This document shows positions 21,727 to 32,240 of a stretch of DNA of 64,000 bases, one piece after another. Source of the stretch: Porphyra umbilicalis (lineage: Eukaryota > Rhodophyta > Bangiophyceae > Bangiales > Bangiaceae). Below the pieces are notes generated by a model. That model worked only from the letters and a program-made list of their open reading frames with translations. It did no database searches and was not told where the DNA came from. Every line of letters begins with the position of its first letter. Position 1 is the first letter of the stretch. The position numbers were made by a program, and so were the translations under genes. The DNA lies in assembly GCA_002049455.2 (NCBI GenBank), contig KV918799.1, positions 284,119-348,118 on the forward strand, given 5' to 3'.

Positions 21727-23147
21727 ATGTCGGCGCGAAACAAGCGCAGCCGAGATGAGCCTGCTGGTGGAGGTTCGGCTGGCGCCCTCCGGGCGCAGTC
21801 CGGCCAAGGCCGCACGCTCACCGATGCCGACGTCCAGGCGATCGTGGCCGCGATGGCGCCCGATATGCGCACCGGCCGCACGCTGACGGACGAGGACCTG
21901 GAGGAAAAGTGCGCTGCGTCCGCGTTCTTCGTCGACGACCGGGTGCAGACGACTATTGTGCATCCCACGGCGGCGGCTGTCAACGTAGGGGGTGCCCTTG
22001 ACGACGCTGTCAAGGCGCATGAGCAGCGAAAGCCGACTGTGGAGCAGGCCTCCTCGGCGATGGCCGACGCGCTGGCGCCCAAGCTCGAAAAGTCCTTGTC
22101 GTCGGCCGGCGGGCGGAGTGGCACGTATGAGACGTGGGACACAACCCAGTTGCGCATTGAAATCAACCGGCACATGCCGACCAAGACGATGCGGGCAATC
22201 GACGCCGAGTCGTTTATGGAGCCAGTGCGCATCATGTCACTCGACCCGCGCTACGGCGGGGACCTCTGGACTTTCCTGGTGGCACAGGCTCGCGCTACCG
22301 AGGACAGCAACCCTTTCCCGCGACGCGGTGCCGACCGCTGGGTCTACTTGGCCATGAGGACCTTCTTGCTGCGGTTGACTGCGCAGAGTGACGGTGTGCC
22401 CGAGGTCTTTCGAGACTGGGTCACGGTCAACGCCGGCGACCCCTCGGCGCGTCACCATTGTGTCGTCGCCCATGTCCGCAACGGGCGACATGACGGACGC
22501 GCCGATGGGAGCCGGGCGCTTTACAAGATGCTGCTGTACTACCCGCTTCACGAGGGGAAGGAAGGCGTCTCCTTTAAGATGACCCACCCAGACGCCGAGG
22601 CGCCGCACCACGCCCAGGCCGCAGGCCACAACTTCTTTGCGTACGAGAAGACGGCGTTGACGTCCCCGTCGGGTGAGCTCGCTGCCGGCGAGCGGACGCA
22701 CGTGCAGGTCACCCGTGGCTGTCTGGTCAAAGACGCAGTGGCTATTGCGTCCGCCTTCCTGCGCGTCAACACAAAGCTGGGGAGTGCGAACGATGCCGCT
22801 TTGGCCAGCTCCCTGAAGAAGATTATGACCGACACGGCATTCAACTGGAGAGAGGGCGGTCACTCAGACCATGTGGGAGCTCGCCAGTCCGGCCCAGGCT
22901 GCTGGAAGCTGCTGTTACCACGCCTGGACACTCGCGTAACCATTGACAAGGAGGTGCAGAAGCTGTCGGAGGAGATGATGGACCTTTACGAGGCGGCTGC
23001 TGGCGCGGCCTTGGCAGCCACTGCAGCTGGTGGGGCTTCGGACGGTGCACTCTTGGGGGCTGCGGCGGCTAGTGGGGGGGGGGGGGAGGTACAAACGGTG
23101 ACGTTGTGGGGGATGACGACGACTTCGGCATGGGTCCTGGTGTTTGA
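21727..23147 (+). CDS. Hypothetical protein, helical with acidic C-terminus
   Basis: Starts at ATG 21727 (MSARNKRSRDEP, with a nuclear-localisation-like basic cluster). About 470 residues of normal, non-repetitive composition follow: HMPTKTMRAIDAESF, DRWVYLAMRTFLLRLT, FRDWVTVNAGD, ALYKMLLYYPLHEGK, VKDAVAIASAFLRVNTKLGS. An Ala/Gly-rich linker contains a run of 13 G at 23074-23086. The frame as printed leaves sense there, but the adjacent frame continues as GDVVGDDDDFGMGPGV followed by TGA at 23145-23147. The run is therefore probably mis-sized by one base. No domain was recognised; the setting suggests a transposon or host gene of unknown role. Confidence 0.65.
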
Positions 23148-24319
23148 GGCTCGGTGCCCAACACAGACCAACTTCGCCTTGTTTCTGTTTTGGTTTTCTT
23201 TGGTCACGAGTGCGGTGTGCTGCAATGAGCGCCGTGTGTGGTCGGGAACTCTGGAGCGGCCTGTCCATTGGCAGACACGCCGGCGAGCGGCTGGGGGAGA
23301 CGGCGTCGAGCGAGCCGACATTTTTTTTGTTCTTACTCAAATGGATTGGAATGATCGCCATGGATCGGAATATTAACTGCGGTCAGAAGTACCCGCCTTC
23401 AGTCTCCACGTACGAATGCAAAGACGAGCTCTGACAAAGGTGACCTTGGCGGTCGCACAGGCGGCCTCGTTTGTCGGGCTCTGCTGGCACCCCTGCAGCA
23501 GAAGAGTGCGCGCGCGCGCGGACACAATCCCTCAAGCAATCGACACGCTCGCGACATGGGGCCTCGCCCGCACCCTGGGCATCTCCCTCTCCTTCAATCT
23601 ACGTTGTCTTGCTGGTCCCATTCTTCTTCCTGTTTGACAACCTGACAGGGGCGGCAACAACACGAGGACGTTGCGCCAGGAGTACGTGTCGACTCACGAG
23701 CAGGTAAACTTGTATGAGCAGGCTGTGGCGGCGAGTGTATCGTACAGCTGTGCCGGCCATCACTAGGGAGTGAACGCGGGTTAAGGGGGGTGATGGCACG
23801 CAGCGCAGCGAGAGGACGGGGAGGTGTTGGCACTCGAGGTCGTGATTGTTATGATTTTGGCATAGAAGCGGGGGTGGGGGGCAATGGCGTCGCGCGCAGC
23901 GAGGTGAGGAGGTATGCTGGCTCGAGGTGCCGCTGGTCGAGATGGTACTGTCGAAACGGTGTGAGAGGCAAGTTGGGGCTGATTGCGGTGAGGATGTCCG
24001 CTGAGGGGGGGGCCGGCACATGATATTATGAAGCTCTTGTGGCGGGGTAAGGGCGTGCGACTCTTTCACGTTCCTGTGGCAGACACGGTGGGGGATACGG
24101 ATGCGTGCGGGGGGGGACGGGGTTGTCGGTGTCTGTTGGACCGAGGAGACGTGTCGGTGTTGACGTCATTCGCTTTGGCTCCGCTTTGGGTGACTTCATT
24201 CCTGTGTCTCGCTCCACGTTTTCTCTCTGGATTTTGCTCCTTTGTTCCTCTCCCGTCCTTTGTCGTCATCTCTGTTTGCAGCTGTGTGTTTCCCGCATCT
24301 CTCTCGCCGCCGCGTGGGA
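23148..24319. other. Region without a recognised gene
   Basis: Contains a CG-dinucleotide run near 23508-23520 and pyrimidine-rich tracts on the minus strand. No convincing exon or RNA gene was found. Confidence 0.35.
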
Positions 24320-24496
24320 GCGCCCGACGTGGCTAGGTCGAGCCTCAACGCCGATGCGGCCACCTTGGACAGCCACGTCATCACGCTCAAGTTCGGCGCT
24401 CCCTGATGCTCCGCTGCTTTCGTTGTTATGTTCGTTGTGTCGACAGGGAGGGCATCGCCCTCGGGTGCGGCGTTGATGGCGACCGCGGGCCTCACG
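24320..24496 (+). CDS. Candidate upstream exons of the kinase-like gene
   Basis: Two short coding-like blocks with good splice context. The first ends at 24390 (NADAATLDSHVITL, then AA). An intron 24391-24446 (GTTCGG donor, TGTCGACAG acceptor) joins it in phase to 24447-24496 (KEGIALGCGVDGDRGPH), which is followed by a GTGAGC donor. The phase (one leftover base) does not match the exon at 25724 directly, so a further exon would be needed. Assigning these to the same gene is inference. Confidence 0.3.
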
Positions 24497-25723
24497 GTGA
24501 GCGTCGGAGAGCATGGTGCTGAGTGCTAGTGAGAAGTGTATGCAGGGTATCCTCTTCGAGTTTCGTGACTAGACGCCGAAAGAGTACTTTCTTCAGAGCC
24601 TGGAAGGACCTCGTGAGTAGGTCTCGAAAGGCATGCTGGCGGTGTCCACGCGCAATACCCACGACAAGGCCGGTACCAGGTCATGAGGATGTCCGCCAAA
24701 GTGAGGCCCACGGATGCCCGGTTGTACGCCGGGCGTCTCCCAGGGGTGGCTTCGTTCGGACACTCTCGGCGGGATGTGCCCAGAGGGACCGGAGGACTCG
24801 TTGCGGGTCTCGATCGCAAGATTGTCATGTCACTCCGCGTGATACGGTCGGAATCCTTTTCTGAATGCCCGCGCGTGACTTAAAGCTATCTCTCGAAGAA
24901 ACGTTGTAGCGGGTATATTCGGCCACTTCCAAGCGTATCCAAATTGACCCTCACGAACTTGAGTGCGGGTGCTGTGACGCCCTGGGCGTGTTGCACAACC
25001 CAACGTGACACACACCCAGTTTTGGCCATCTTGACCAGTACAGCCGAGTTCCTCGGCTGAATTATCGTCAAATTAAATGTGAACACGTGGCCCACAGACG
25101 ATCATTATCTGCGCCTGCTGGCATGATTTTGATCATTATCGCGTGATAATTATCGACCCACATCCCTGGAAAATGGCCCGCGTGATTCGCGTGTGATTGC
25201 GGCTGTGCGTTCTGATTGGCTAGCACTCGTCTGTGCACGCCATGCACTCGCAGTCTACATAGTCAAGGCCTCAACCACAGCAGATGCGGCAGAGCCCCGC
25301 CACCTGTACGAGGTGTCGTCCTGTACGGCGCGGTGTGCTCCGGGCTCGTGTGTGTACCCCGCCATATGTGCGGTATCACCTCGGCTTGGTTTGTGTGCCC
25401 AAATAGGGCACCTGCAGAGCCAGCATTTTGGCCGGCTTGGGTGGCCGTCAGGCAGGCTCTGCGTGCCTCCATGGCCATGACTCCGCCCTCACCTGTGCAC
25501 GTATGTTGCTAGAGCGTGATTGCATTATGTGAGGAGCTGTTCAGCGTTGAACACTGTTGGTATTGGATGGCGGAAGAAGTTGTGCGACTAGTGAAGTGGC
25601 TCATTTGGGCGATGGGCCTCTCGCGCATTCTCGGCTTCTGTCTGCATTTGTCTTTTTCCTCCTCCTTTCTGGCTCTCAACGGCTTCTGTGATACGATCGC
25701 TTTCACCCTTGTTTGACTTGCAG
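24497..25723. other. Intron and intergenic sequence with AT-rich palindromes
   Basis: AT-rich palindromic stretch at about 25105-25160 (GATCATTATCGCGTGATAATTATC). The near-palindrome CGCCCTGGGCG occurs around 24981. The stretch before 25724 is pyrimidine-rich and ends CTTGCAG, a good splice acceptor. Confidence 0.4.
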
Positions 25724-27613
25724 AGCGCTCTGAGGACTCGTGGCTCGAGTGCATCTTCTCGCGATGCGGCGACCGGTCTTCCACATGAGCTCAGGGTGGC
25801 TCAAGCAGATGAGGAACGTGCGCTGCGTCGCCTGCAGAAGGTGGAAGCTGACATGGTGGATGCTGATCAGGTTAAGGTGGACGAGCTCAAGCTGGACCTG
25901 CGCCTGCTCGAGGCGACGAAGGAAGAAGCCGCTACACGGCGCCGTCATCTCCTTGAGCAGCATCAGTCACCGAACGGGCATACGGCGAAGCTTCTTAATG
26001 ATGACTGGCAGGCTGCCCTGGGTGCGCTGACCAAAGGGCGGCTGGCTGCCGCGCCGCCTCCATCTGTCCGTGCAGCCGCCTCCTTTGAGCTGGTCGCCCG
26101 CGCGCGCAAGTCGTCTGATCAAACGGCAGAGAACTTTGGGAAGGAGGGGCCGACCTGTCTACCAGTTGCTTACTATGACCCGACACCGGACGGGAGGTTG
26201 CACCGGGCGCTGGTGCCGTCGCCTACCGCCTACGACGAGCACGGTGACAAGCTCCCTGAGATGGCCAGCTGGATTGTCCTCAACTTGAACATGCGGGCTG
26301 CAGCGGAGGAAGCGGTCGGTAAGAAGCGGTCGCGCGATGACGATACGCTCGGTGGGCGCATCAACAAGCACTACAGCCACCCTGATGAAGAGATGTGGCT
26401 GCAACCGACTTTGGAGAGTATGCAGCTACCTGTCGCGTTTCTCACGGTCCGGTCCAAGCCGGATTGTGTTGGAGTCGTTCGGGTGGCATCGACGCCTGAA
26501 GGTGGTGGCGATGGCCCGAGTGACAAGTTTGTTCCCGTGCGTCTTCGGCAGTACAAGCGGTCTTCAATGACGTGCAGCGATGCGCTTCCTCAGGCGTTTG
26601 CACTGGGCACGAGCGTTGCGCTGGGCCTGCTCCAGGGCGGCGTGCCGCCAGCTCGGGTAATCGTGTCGGTCGAGGTGACGAACGGACGATCAATGCAGTT
26701 TGGTGTCGTCTACATTGCCTGCGACGGGTTGCCACTCTGCTGGACGCTGACGGAGGAGCTCGACCTCTCCGTGCCCCGGGACGTCATCAAGGCCCATCTT
26801 CATTTATGCAAAGTGCGGCAGCACGTGGGGACCATGGCAAAGATGCTGCATGAGATCGGCTACCAACAGGAAGCGGCAGAACCGGAGCTTGCCATCTCCC
26901 ACATCCCTAATAGCATTTGGGGCAAGGTCAACTGCCTGACCCACCGCGTCTACCCGACGATGTCGATGGAGTCGTCGCTGCATCACGTCCTGTCGGTGCT
27001 AACGACGCTGTACAAGCGTGGCGTCCGCGACTGCATCTGCTTTCCCATGGGGTTTGGCTTGGCGACCAAGTCCAGCAAAGCAGACGAGTCGTGGTACGCG
27101 TTCTTCCCGAACCTGACCGTCACTTCCCATGACAACCCTGTGGCTTTCACCGAGAACGTGCCGGACGGGCCGACTGGCACTCGCTTTGCAGAGGCGTTCG
27201 AGATGGCCGTGCGTGAGGTCCATGACGCAGGTGTCGTGCACGGGGATTTGTATTCGTCCAACTTGCTCTCATCGTGCATGCCGGAGGATGGGCACTTGAA
27301 GGTGAAGATTATCGATTGGGACACATGCTTTCACATCAAGGACGGGATCCCAAGCGCGTGGCAGGCGGTGTGGAGGGACAAGTGTAAGATGATGGGCCGG
27401 TACAGCCGCACCAAGGACCCGCGGGAGCTGGACCTCTTCATGGTACGAGTGGTTGCGTGGGCTACAAGTTGTGACGAGGGCACGCCGGCTCGGCAGCTGT
27501 GGACTCGTCTGGCGGCCGCGCGCACTGTCGCGAGCTCGAACTCATGCTTCCACGACATGCAAGAGCTCTACCTTGACAAGTGCTTCGACGATGAGCTGGG
27601 CGCTGAGGTCTGA
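25724..27613 (+). CDS. Coiled-coil plus protein-kinase-like domain protein (last exon)
   Basis: The exon begins after a CTTGCAG acceptor at 25721-25723 and is open for about 630 codons to TGA at 27613. Residues 20-80 form a charged coiled coil (ADEERALRRLQKVEADMVDADQ). The C-terminal third has the hallmarks of a protein-kinase-like catalytic loop: HDAGVVHGDLYSSNLL (Asp in HGD, then Asn) and the metal-binding segment VKIIDWDTC, about 22 residues apart. A conventional glycine-rich loop and VAIK lysine are not evident, so it is an atypical kinase or pseudokinase. Similar domains occur on mobile or effector-like genes of protists (recollection, not a search). Upstream exons are probably present at 24320-24496. 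Confidence 0.75.
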   Translation, partial: SALRTRGSSASSRDAATGLPHELRVAQADEERALRRLQKVEADMVDADQVKVDELKLDLRLLEATKEEAATRRRHLLEQHQSPNGHTAKLLNDDWQAALGALTKGRLAAAPPPSVRAAASFELVARARKSSDQTAENFGKEGPTCLPVAYYDPTPDGRLHRALVPSPTAYDEHGDKLPEMASWIVLNLNMRAAAEEAVGKKRSRDDDTLGGRINKHYSHPDEEMWLQPTLESMQLPVAFLTVRSKPDCVGVVRVASTPEGGGDGPSDKFVPVRLRQYKRSSMTCSDALPQAFALGTSVALGLLQGGVPPARVIVSVEVTNGRSMQFGVVYIACDGLPLCWTLTEELDLSVPRDVIKAHLHLCKVRQHVGTMAKMLHEIGYQQEAAEPELAISHIPNSIWGKVNCLTHRVYPTMSMESSLHHVLSVLTTLYKRGVRDCICFPMGFGLATKSSKADESWYAFFPNLTVTSHDNPVAFTENVPDGPTGTRFAEAFEMAVREVHDAGVVHGDLYSSNLLSSCMPEDGHLKVKIIDWDTCFHIKDGIPSAWQAVWRDKCKMMGRYSRTKDPRELDLFMVRVVAWATSCDEGTPARQLWTRLAAARTVASSNSCFHDMQELYLDKCFDDELGAEV

Positions 27614-28578
27614 GCTCTCGCCTGTGGGTTCTGAAGCAGTTAGGTGTTGAACGTAGGGTCGGTAGGGGGGCATGTGTGCGTCGGCTTTGACGAAGTAGAT
27701 GAACGTGGTAAATGGCTCTGACGTGCTCGTCCTGCGTTCGTGCGTGCGACTATCATCTAGACGCTCCACCCCAGCCGCCGCCCCCTCCTGTCCTCGACAA
27801 GCTCGACACCAAAGAGGAGCTGCTACCGGCATGGTCATCGGTGCCGGGCGGGCGGCTTCGCGGCACACCCACCGCCCGCCCCGCCACCGAGCAGTTGACA
27901 GCGTCGACGATGACAGTGACATACGCGGCGCAACCCGTGACGGTGCCGACCGCCGGCGCCAGCACCAGCGTCTCCCGCGACGTGAACCGACTGGCAATGA
28001 TTGCGAACGAGACGCACTAAAAGTTGCAGACTTTGTGCTCGTTTTACACCCCTTCCGGCCAACGGGGACGAGGCGTGGGGCGAGCGCGGCGAGCGCCGCA
28101 CGCCCGGCGAGCAGCCACGGCCAGTCAACGGCGGTACGGATGGCCGCGACGGCCCCTCCAATGGACGTCGCGTAGGCCGCGGAGGCGACCGAGGAGGAAC
28201 GCGCCGCGACCGCACGCACGCACGCCACTGCAGCAGCGCCGCCGCGGGTCGTCCCCACAAGAAAAGAAAACTTGCCAACACGAACTCGAGCGCCAGGGGG
28301 TGTGATCTGCTGTCAAGGCGAGCCGCGTTCTCAAGCACACGACAGCACTCAGATTCGTCTGAAACGGGTCGGATGGGTTCGGAACAGTCGCGAATCGGGC
28401 TCGACCTTCTCCAAATCGGCCTTCTATGCGGAAGGTCCGCCGTAATTACCGAATGCTTCCGAACCCCCCCAGACGATATCCGGTTGGACTTATGTGGCGA
28501 TTCTAAATTCGCAGATCGGCGTATGTGGTCGTTTCTGCATACATGACGTTGCGGTTTTCCGCATACGGTGCCACGTTA
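27614..28578. other. Region without a recognised gene
   Basis: GC-rich low-complexity DNA to about 28250, then AT-richer sequence. A minus-strand frame and several + strand frames overlap, with no family signal. Confidence 0.35.
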
Positions 28579-28639
28579 GACACGTTTCGCCACGTGGCGC
28601 GAATATTTGCGGAACGGAACGTTGTTGGCAGTGCTCTAA
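28579..28639 (+). repeat. Conserved terminal block, family copy C
   Basis: GACACGTTTCGCCACGTGGCGCG to GTTGTTGGCAGTGCTCTAA matches blocks 7106-7168 and 13146-13217 with nearly the same spacing (59-70 bp). A possible weaker fourth end is at about 30505-30555 (GTGCCACGTTTAGG to GACGCTCTAAG). The other end of this copy was not identified. Confidence 0.55.
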
Positions 28640-29095
28640 GCGTCCGTCATCCTTCTCTGCTCTCCCCGTTCCTCCGCCCCGATCTTCATCCTCGCCCACC
28701 ACGCGGCGCGGCGGCGGTCACCTTCCCAACCCTCCCGTTCGTCTCGCCTTTCGCGAGCCTCTCGCTCGCTCCTTGCACTTCCACCGAGAGTTCCAATCGG
28801 TCCTTGGGGTGGACGCATTCGACAGGGCCTGTAGCCCTGATCGCCGCCCGGTCGGACCCAGTGACAATGCTCGTTCGGGCCGACGAGCCAACGGAGGTCC
28901 GGCACCACGACGACATCAGCCGCTTATCGAATAAATTGGTATCAAAACTACAAAGTTAGCTGCACGAAGGAAATATGCATTCCTGTGAAAGATATACGCA
29001 TACCCGCGCCTCGGAACGACATTGGATACCGACGTCCCAAAACTTCAAGGGTATGTACTCTTGATACCCGCTCTGTCAGGTTTGAGCGATACTCA

Positions 29096-30074
29096 GGCCC
29101 GTTCGCAGTTGCAAACCGTGTGACGGTATACCGACGTAACGTTGATTTGATTGGCCGAGCCCGTCACGCGACGGTATACCGGTACAGACATACGCGGGAT
29201 CCCCGCGTATGTTTATACCGCGGTATACCGTCTGAGAACGGAGAATTCCACTTCTCGTGTGTGAACAATTCCTCTCTTACACGAACTTTCAAACAAATTG
29301 TCAACAATCCGGAAGCTCCTCGCCGGTGTGGCGACACACGCCTCTGCGAAAAGGCATGAGAAGTCGACCCCGCAGCCCACTCGAGACGCACCGCGCTGCA
29401 TGGCACTGTTCGCTGCAACCCTCCCCACCCGCCGCCCTTTCAAACTGCACACCGTTCCCCCCCACCCCCCCTCCGTTGGGAACACCCATCGCGGCGCGCG
29501 ACACGGTAGCTGACCGCAATGGCGGTAGACACTTGCCGAGTGCACGCCGAAGACGACGCACTTGTCAACGTAGCTGCCGCCACCCATGTAGCGCAGAGCC
29601 AAAGCTGTGCGGACCTCGGCGGAGAGACCGGGGCGAGGTAAGCGAGGACGCAAAATGCCCACAAAGGCATGAAACGCGCCGTCAGACATGCGCACTGCGC
29701 GCTCAAAGTGGGACCGTAACGAGCCCGCACATCGGAAAAAGAAACGCGAGTGGTTGTGTATTGAGTGGGTGATAAAAAGATACTCGGGCTAGAGTGCACT
29801 ACCCCCGCCAGCGACGTCACGAAGGCGCCCGCGCGTAGGATGGGGAAAGGGTCCATGTCGGTAGTCGCTGTGGATTGACAAGCTGCATGGCGGTCCATGG
29901 CTGGTTCGACGGTCGGTCTTGTTTGCGCCTGATGGCGATAGAAATCCTGCGTCTCTGACGAAAACAATTGTGTACTTGATTTCACGTGCGAGACGGTATG
30001 CCAAAGGTCTTTCGCAGATATTTACCGCCGTCACGCCGGTATACCGTCACACGGTTTGCAACTGCGAACGGGCC
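29096..30074. mobile_element. PIF/Harbinger-type deletion derivative, 979 bp
   Basis: Long terminal inverted repeats of about 46 bp (29096-29141 and 30029-30074) start GGCCCGTTCGCAGTTGCAAA and differ at about two positions. They are flanked by a 3-bp direct repeat TCA (29093-29095 and 30075-30077), as expected for PIF/Harbinger. The interior retains the N-terminal part of a transposase on the minus strand (see 29213-29740). GGTATACCG palindromes recur inside both ends. It cannot move by itself. Confidence 0.92.
29213..29740 (-). pseudogene. Transposase N-terminal fragment inside the 979-bp element
   Basis: The minus frame reads SLRSHFERAVRMSDGAFHAF, then ILRPRLPRPG, then LALRYMGGGSYVDKCVVFGVHSASVYRHC. 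This is the helix-turn-helix N-terminal layout of DDE_Tnp_4/Harbinger transposases (a helix pair before the catalytic core). The catalytic domain is absent, replaced by about 400 bp of unrelated sequence up to the TIR, so it is a deletion relic. Confidence 0.7.
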
Positions 30075-30077
30075 TCA

Positions 30078-32240
30078 TACTCGGACGTCTAAAATCCGGC
30101 TCACTGTCAGCCAATACTCGGTGGCTGGATCCGAGCCACATACCGTACTCGTGGCTGAAACTGATACCCTTGGTGAGGCCTGCTTGTAACGCAAACGGTG
30201 GACAATTGGATCAGCCCAATCACAAAATTCTTCGCATGCGTGGATTCAACTACAGGGAAACTCCTTCGATCATCGCCTCTCAACTCGACAAACAACAATC
30301 GACCCTTCCATTCTTGTCGATCAAACTGAGATCTGGCGTCGAATGCAACGCAATCGGGCTGGGTGCCTCGTCCTGGTTCTCCCGGGACGATCGACAAAAG
30401 GGGTGGACAGGAATGGAGAAAGACTGTATGTGGTCTATTTTTGGACCGTCACACCCTAGTTTTGGATCGCATCCCAGCCACCAAGGCCCGTTTGGCAAAA
30501 CCGTGCCACGTTTAGGCGTTTGGGTGTTTGGATCCATTGGTGGAGACGCTCTAAGACCCACAGTGCTGCTGGACACCAGGGTTGTAAGTTCATGTTGAAT
30601 CTACAGATGGTTCGATGAATCAGGTTGATTTCAAGAAACGAACCAAACCAAACGACAAACGACTTGGTTGTATTTATGATTGATTGCCCGGGCAGACAGG
30701 AGCTTTCGTTGACCACTTCAAATTGATCAGCGAGGTGGTTCGGCGCTGTGCGGCCGCTCTGACTGCCTCGTTGCCATACCCCCTACAGGTCAGTCGCGCG
30801 GAGAGTTCTGCTGCCAGACCCTGCTTCATGTCAACTGTTGCCAATCGGCCGTGTAGCACCCTAGGCGCTGAGTAAGTAGATCGATTCATCTGCTGTCAAC
30901 GTGTGCGTGAATCATAGCCTTTTTGGCTGGAGGATGGATGGGTCGTGATCGCACCCAGGATTGCGTGGAGTGCAGCAAGCTGCTTCTCGGACAACGGGGC
31001 ATCCACTCGCCCTCGACGCCCCGTCTACACGTATCGGTGTTTGGTCCTTTCTGTTTGGTTCCCCCGTCTCCGTTACTGCGCGGAGGCCCAGGCGGTTGTC
31101 AACGTCGTCGCCCCGGCGTCGGCTCATACCAGTCGTTTGGATTGTGTCACGGTGGTGGGGCAGGCAAGCAGGGCTCTGTCGCCGGGACTGCAGCAGGCCT
31201 GCTATGCACACGCTAGATCGGCTTGGCGACTCAAGCTCGATGGAGCTCGAGTCAGACAACCCGACTTCCCCAGGCACAATCTCAACTACATGAAACGTGG
31301 CACACTAGGTATTACTCGGAACAAGTACGCCCTTTGACATGTTGCGTTCAACCTGAACGCTCCAGCATTCAAGTGAATCAGGTTGAATTCCGTTCATGTT
31401 TGGCAAACCAAACCAAACGCTGACAACTCTGCTGGACACAGCATCCAACAGGCGCCACGTGTTCTGCCTCGCCAGCAAGCATGATGCGGTCCTGATCTAG
31501 CCGACAGCCAATACTTTTCAAGATTCGGCTCACCCTTTGCGCCAATCAACATTTTCCATCCGGGGGTAAAACACCACGTGTTCCGACAGCAGCATAGAAG
31601 CTTCGCTAATAATGTGCAAATGAGCTGGAATCGGCGATTCGGGTGATCCAGAATTGCCTCGGGTGATCCAGAATTGCCACACCTCTCTAATTTAGGATAC
31701 TGGCGGTCGCGCGGCGGCTGTCACCGGGAGCGCAAGGTGCCCCGGGGGGGCAACTGTGGCTGTTGGAGAAAACGGCAGCGGGGGGGGAAGGCGCCCAGCG
31801 CCAGGCTGCTCCCGTCGTTTGATGCGGGCGGGCGACGTGCGTTTGATGGCGGCGGCAGCGGCGGCGGCGGTCGTGGTGGCGTGGCTGCGGCGGGGGAACT
31901 GGTCGTTTTGTTGGGTTGGGGGGGGGGGAGGGGGGCAGGGGGGGAGGGGCGTGTGGTGTGGTGTCGGCGCAGCGACGACCGCCGCACGTGGCGCAGACGA
32001 GTGAAACTGCCGACGGGTGGGGGCGCCGCGGACTCGGCGCGCCGCGCGCCCAGCAGGGGTGCTGCCATGACGGGCGCAGCGGGGCGGTGCGTGCATGTGC
32101 GTACTGCGTACGCTTGGTGTCAAGGTCGACCGTTTGCTGTTCTCGGCCGCCGCTGGGTGCCCCATTCCCCCCGGCCCCGCTGTCCCCCGCAGCCGTCACT
32201 ACCTCCCTGGAGCCACCCCCCCCCCTCCCCCCCCGCCCCC
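30078..32240. other. Region without a recognised gene
   Basis: AT-richer than its surroundings. Direct repeats GAATCAGGTTGA and CCAAACCAAACG occur at about 30616-30655 and 31373-31425, perhaps the ends of a further small element of about 800 bp. From 31690 to 32240 it becomes GC-rich and is overlapped only by antisense and shadow frames of the beta-propeller gene. Confidence 0.4.
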
